From contig JARGSG010000209.1 of NCBI GenBank assembly GCA_030374805.1, forward strand, positions 744,001-808,000: a stretch of DNA of 64,000 bases, in the 5' to 3' direction. Of this stretch, positions 63,132 to 64,000 are shown in pieces. The notes beneath the pieces were generated by a model. The model was not told the origin of the DNA. It was given only the letters and a program-made list of their open reading frames with translations, and made no database searches. Every line of letters begins with the position of its first letter. Position 1 is the first letter of the stretch. The position numbers and the translations under genes are program-made. Source of the stretch: Gracilaria gracilis (taxonomy: Eukaryota; Rhodophyta; Florideophyceae; Gracilariales; Gracilariaceae).

Positions 63132-64000
63132 TTACGACTTCTCAAAGACCTTGGTGAGCTCCTTAGCTGTTGCTTCATGTGCCATAGAACCTCGGGCGCC
63201 TACGCATATCTTTACCTGCTTCGAAGTTGTATTCGCGTATCGAGCAGCCACATCGAGGAATTGACCTTCCGAATGGCCTCGAAGTATTTCCTTCTCACGA
63301 AAGCCTGCTAGAAACATGTGTAGTGCACTCTCTTTCAACGACCTCAGGTTGATGGAGCGCATTATTGGGCACCTCTCGCTGACATATTTCTTAAACTCGT
63401 AGGCAATTTTCCATGATTCCATACGCTTCCCGGTCACCGAGTGGACTATCAATGGTCTCAGAGCCCCTATAGACCCCCCACTGCTAAACAGTGACGTAAT
63501 CATTGGGTGCACGACTTTGATTTGAAATCGAAGGATTGTGATTGAGCATAGCGGTAGAATCACAACGGGGAGGCCAAGGGCCTGCGTTCTTTTGTGCCGA
63601 AGCGCTGCGAGTTGCACAAACCCAGCTTGGACAGCCCGATCAAGCATCCCCTTAAAATCCTCATCGCTTGGGACCTCTATGCTCGCAAGCGTTTCTGGAT
63701 TCTGTCCACCAGAACATATTGCAATGAAAGTGACAAACGCTGATGACCATCTGCTCAAGAATTCACCATTACGGATTATCTCAAGTCCAGACTCCTTTGA
63801 GTGGTATTTAGATATCATATCATTGAGGTCGAACAGGGCTAATTGGAAACACTGCCTGACAAAAATCGAAGGTAGAATTGGTTTCAAATGCTGCTCCGCA
63901 TGTCCAGGCCCTATTTGGCTTCTTCTCGAGTTGATAATAATGTCCAAGAATTTCGAAACCTGTGCAATACGTTCTCGTCCACGGATAGACCGTACAAAGC
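63132..64000 (-). CDS. Recombinase-like protein (YR3), C-terminal part, cut by window edge
   Basis: The minus-strand frame is open from 63132 to the window edge (289 codons). It aligns with the YR1 C-terminus: FVTFIAICSGGQNPETLASIEVP versus GLLMLVSGGQRPQVFGQLQVP, and IMRSINLRSLKESALHMFLAGFREKEI versus LRSVTAMSLRRDYATMILKCYREKKV, then FLDVAARYANTTSKQVK. The box I Arg of YR1 is Asn here, and the nucleophile position (RTYMGH) reads ICVGA with no Tyr. The frame is clean despite these losses, which suggests a non-catalytic protein or a diverged subfamily. Confidence 0.55.
   Translation of the reverse strand, partial: FVRSIRGRERIAQVSKFLDIIINSRRSQIGPGHAEQHLKPILPSIFVRQCFQLALFDLNDMISKYHSKESGLEIIRNGEFLSRWSSAFVTFIAICSGGQNPETLASIEVPSDEDFKGMLDRAVQAGFVQLAALRHKRTQALGLPVVILPLCSITILRFQIKVVHPMITSLFSSGGSIGALRPLIVHSVTGKRMESWKIAYEFKKYVSERCPIMRSINLRSLKESALHMFLAGFREKEILRGHSEGQFLDVAARYANTTSKQVKICVGARGSMAHEATAKELTKVFEKS

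Noticed and set aside
1-64000. CRISPR array, rRNA, tRNA or bacterial operon structure
   Set aside because: No regularly spaced repeats with unique spacers, no rRNA core sequence and no tRNA cloverleaf were seen; content is eukaryotic transposons throughout.

Overview
The window is eukaryotic DNA from a transposon-dense, roughly GC-balanced region. I find no rRNA or tRNA, no CRISPR array and no clear host housekeeping gene. Nearly everything readable is a mobile element or the remains of one. Chromodomain Ty3/gypsy, Ty1/copia, pogo/Tigger, Tc1 and tyrosine-recombinase elements side by side fit several lineages (red algae, oomycetes, fungi), so I do not assign the organism.

Layout. 1-5.07 kb: decayed minus-strand gypsy element (D), with its integrase C-terminus joined almost directly to an LTR. 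5.06-5.93 and 17.08-18.55 kb: two halves of an older gypsy element (E), split by a complete 11.1-kb minus-strand gypsy element (A, 5935-17077) with paired LTRs and an ATGAG target duplication. 18.59-18.9 kb: three tandem imperfect palindromes. 19.2-22.27 kb: one long frame coding for a beta-class DNA amino-methyltransferase followed by a SET domain, broken only by stop codons. 22.5-25.1 kb: unrecognised decayed ORFs with a 31-G run. 25.2-28.15 kb: decayed copia element, interrupted by a minus-strand gypsy element (B, 28.16-38.97 kb). 40370-50144: complete plus-strand gypsy element (C) with a TACTC duplication. 50488-52475: Tigger element. 53.47-55.04 kb: Tc1 element. 55073-55133: perfect 61-bp palindrome next to a decayed Uma2-like nuclease frame. 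56.6-61.0 kb: two divergent Crypton-like tyrosine-recombinase genes around a large inverted repeat. 61.4-62.2 kb: decayed protein kinase. 63.1-64 kb: a third recombinase-like ORF, running off the window.

Main observations. (1) Gypsy families A and B/E carry a large accessory gene antisense to gag-pol, between the chromodomain and the 3' LTR. The A gene is a long intact ORF. The B and E genes are homologous to each other but not visibly to A. (2) Element C is saturated with the interrupted palindrome ACC-N5-GGT: 22 exact copies in its 2.2-kb 3' noncoding region, against about 0.5 expected, plus copies in the LTR and coding region. (3) A, B and C share one primer-binding site, whose tRNA would have G72, as in eukaryotic tRNA-Tyr. 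(4) A methyltransferase-SET fusion has decayed by nonsense mutation only. (5) Divergent recombinase genes share an inverted-repeat control region with repeated ACAATNATTGT sites.
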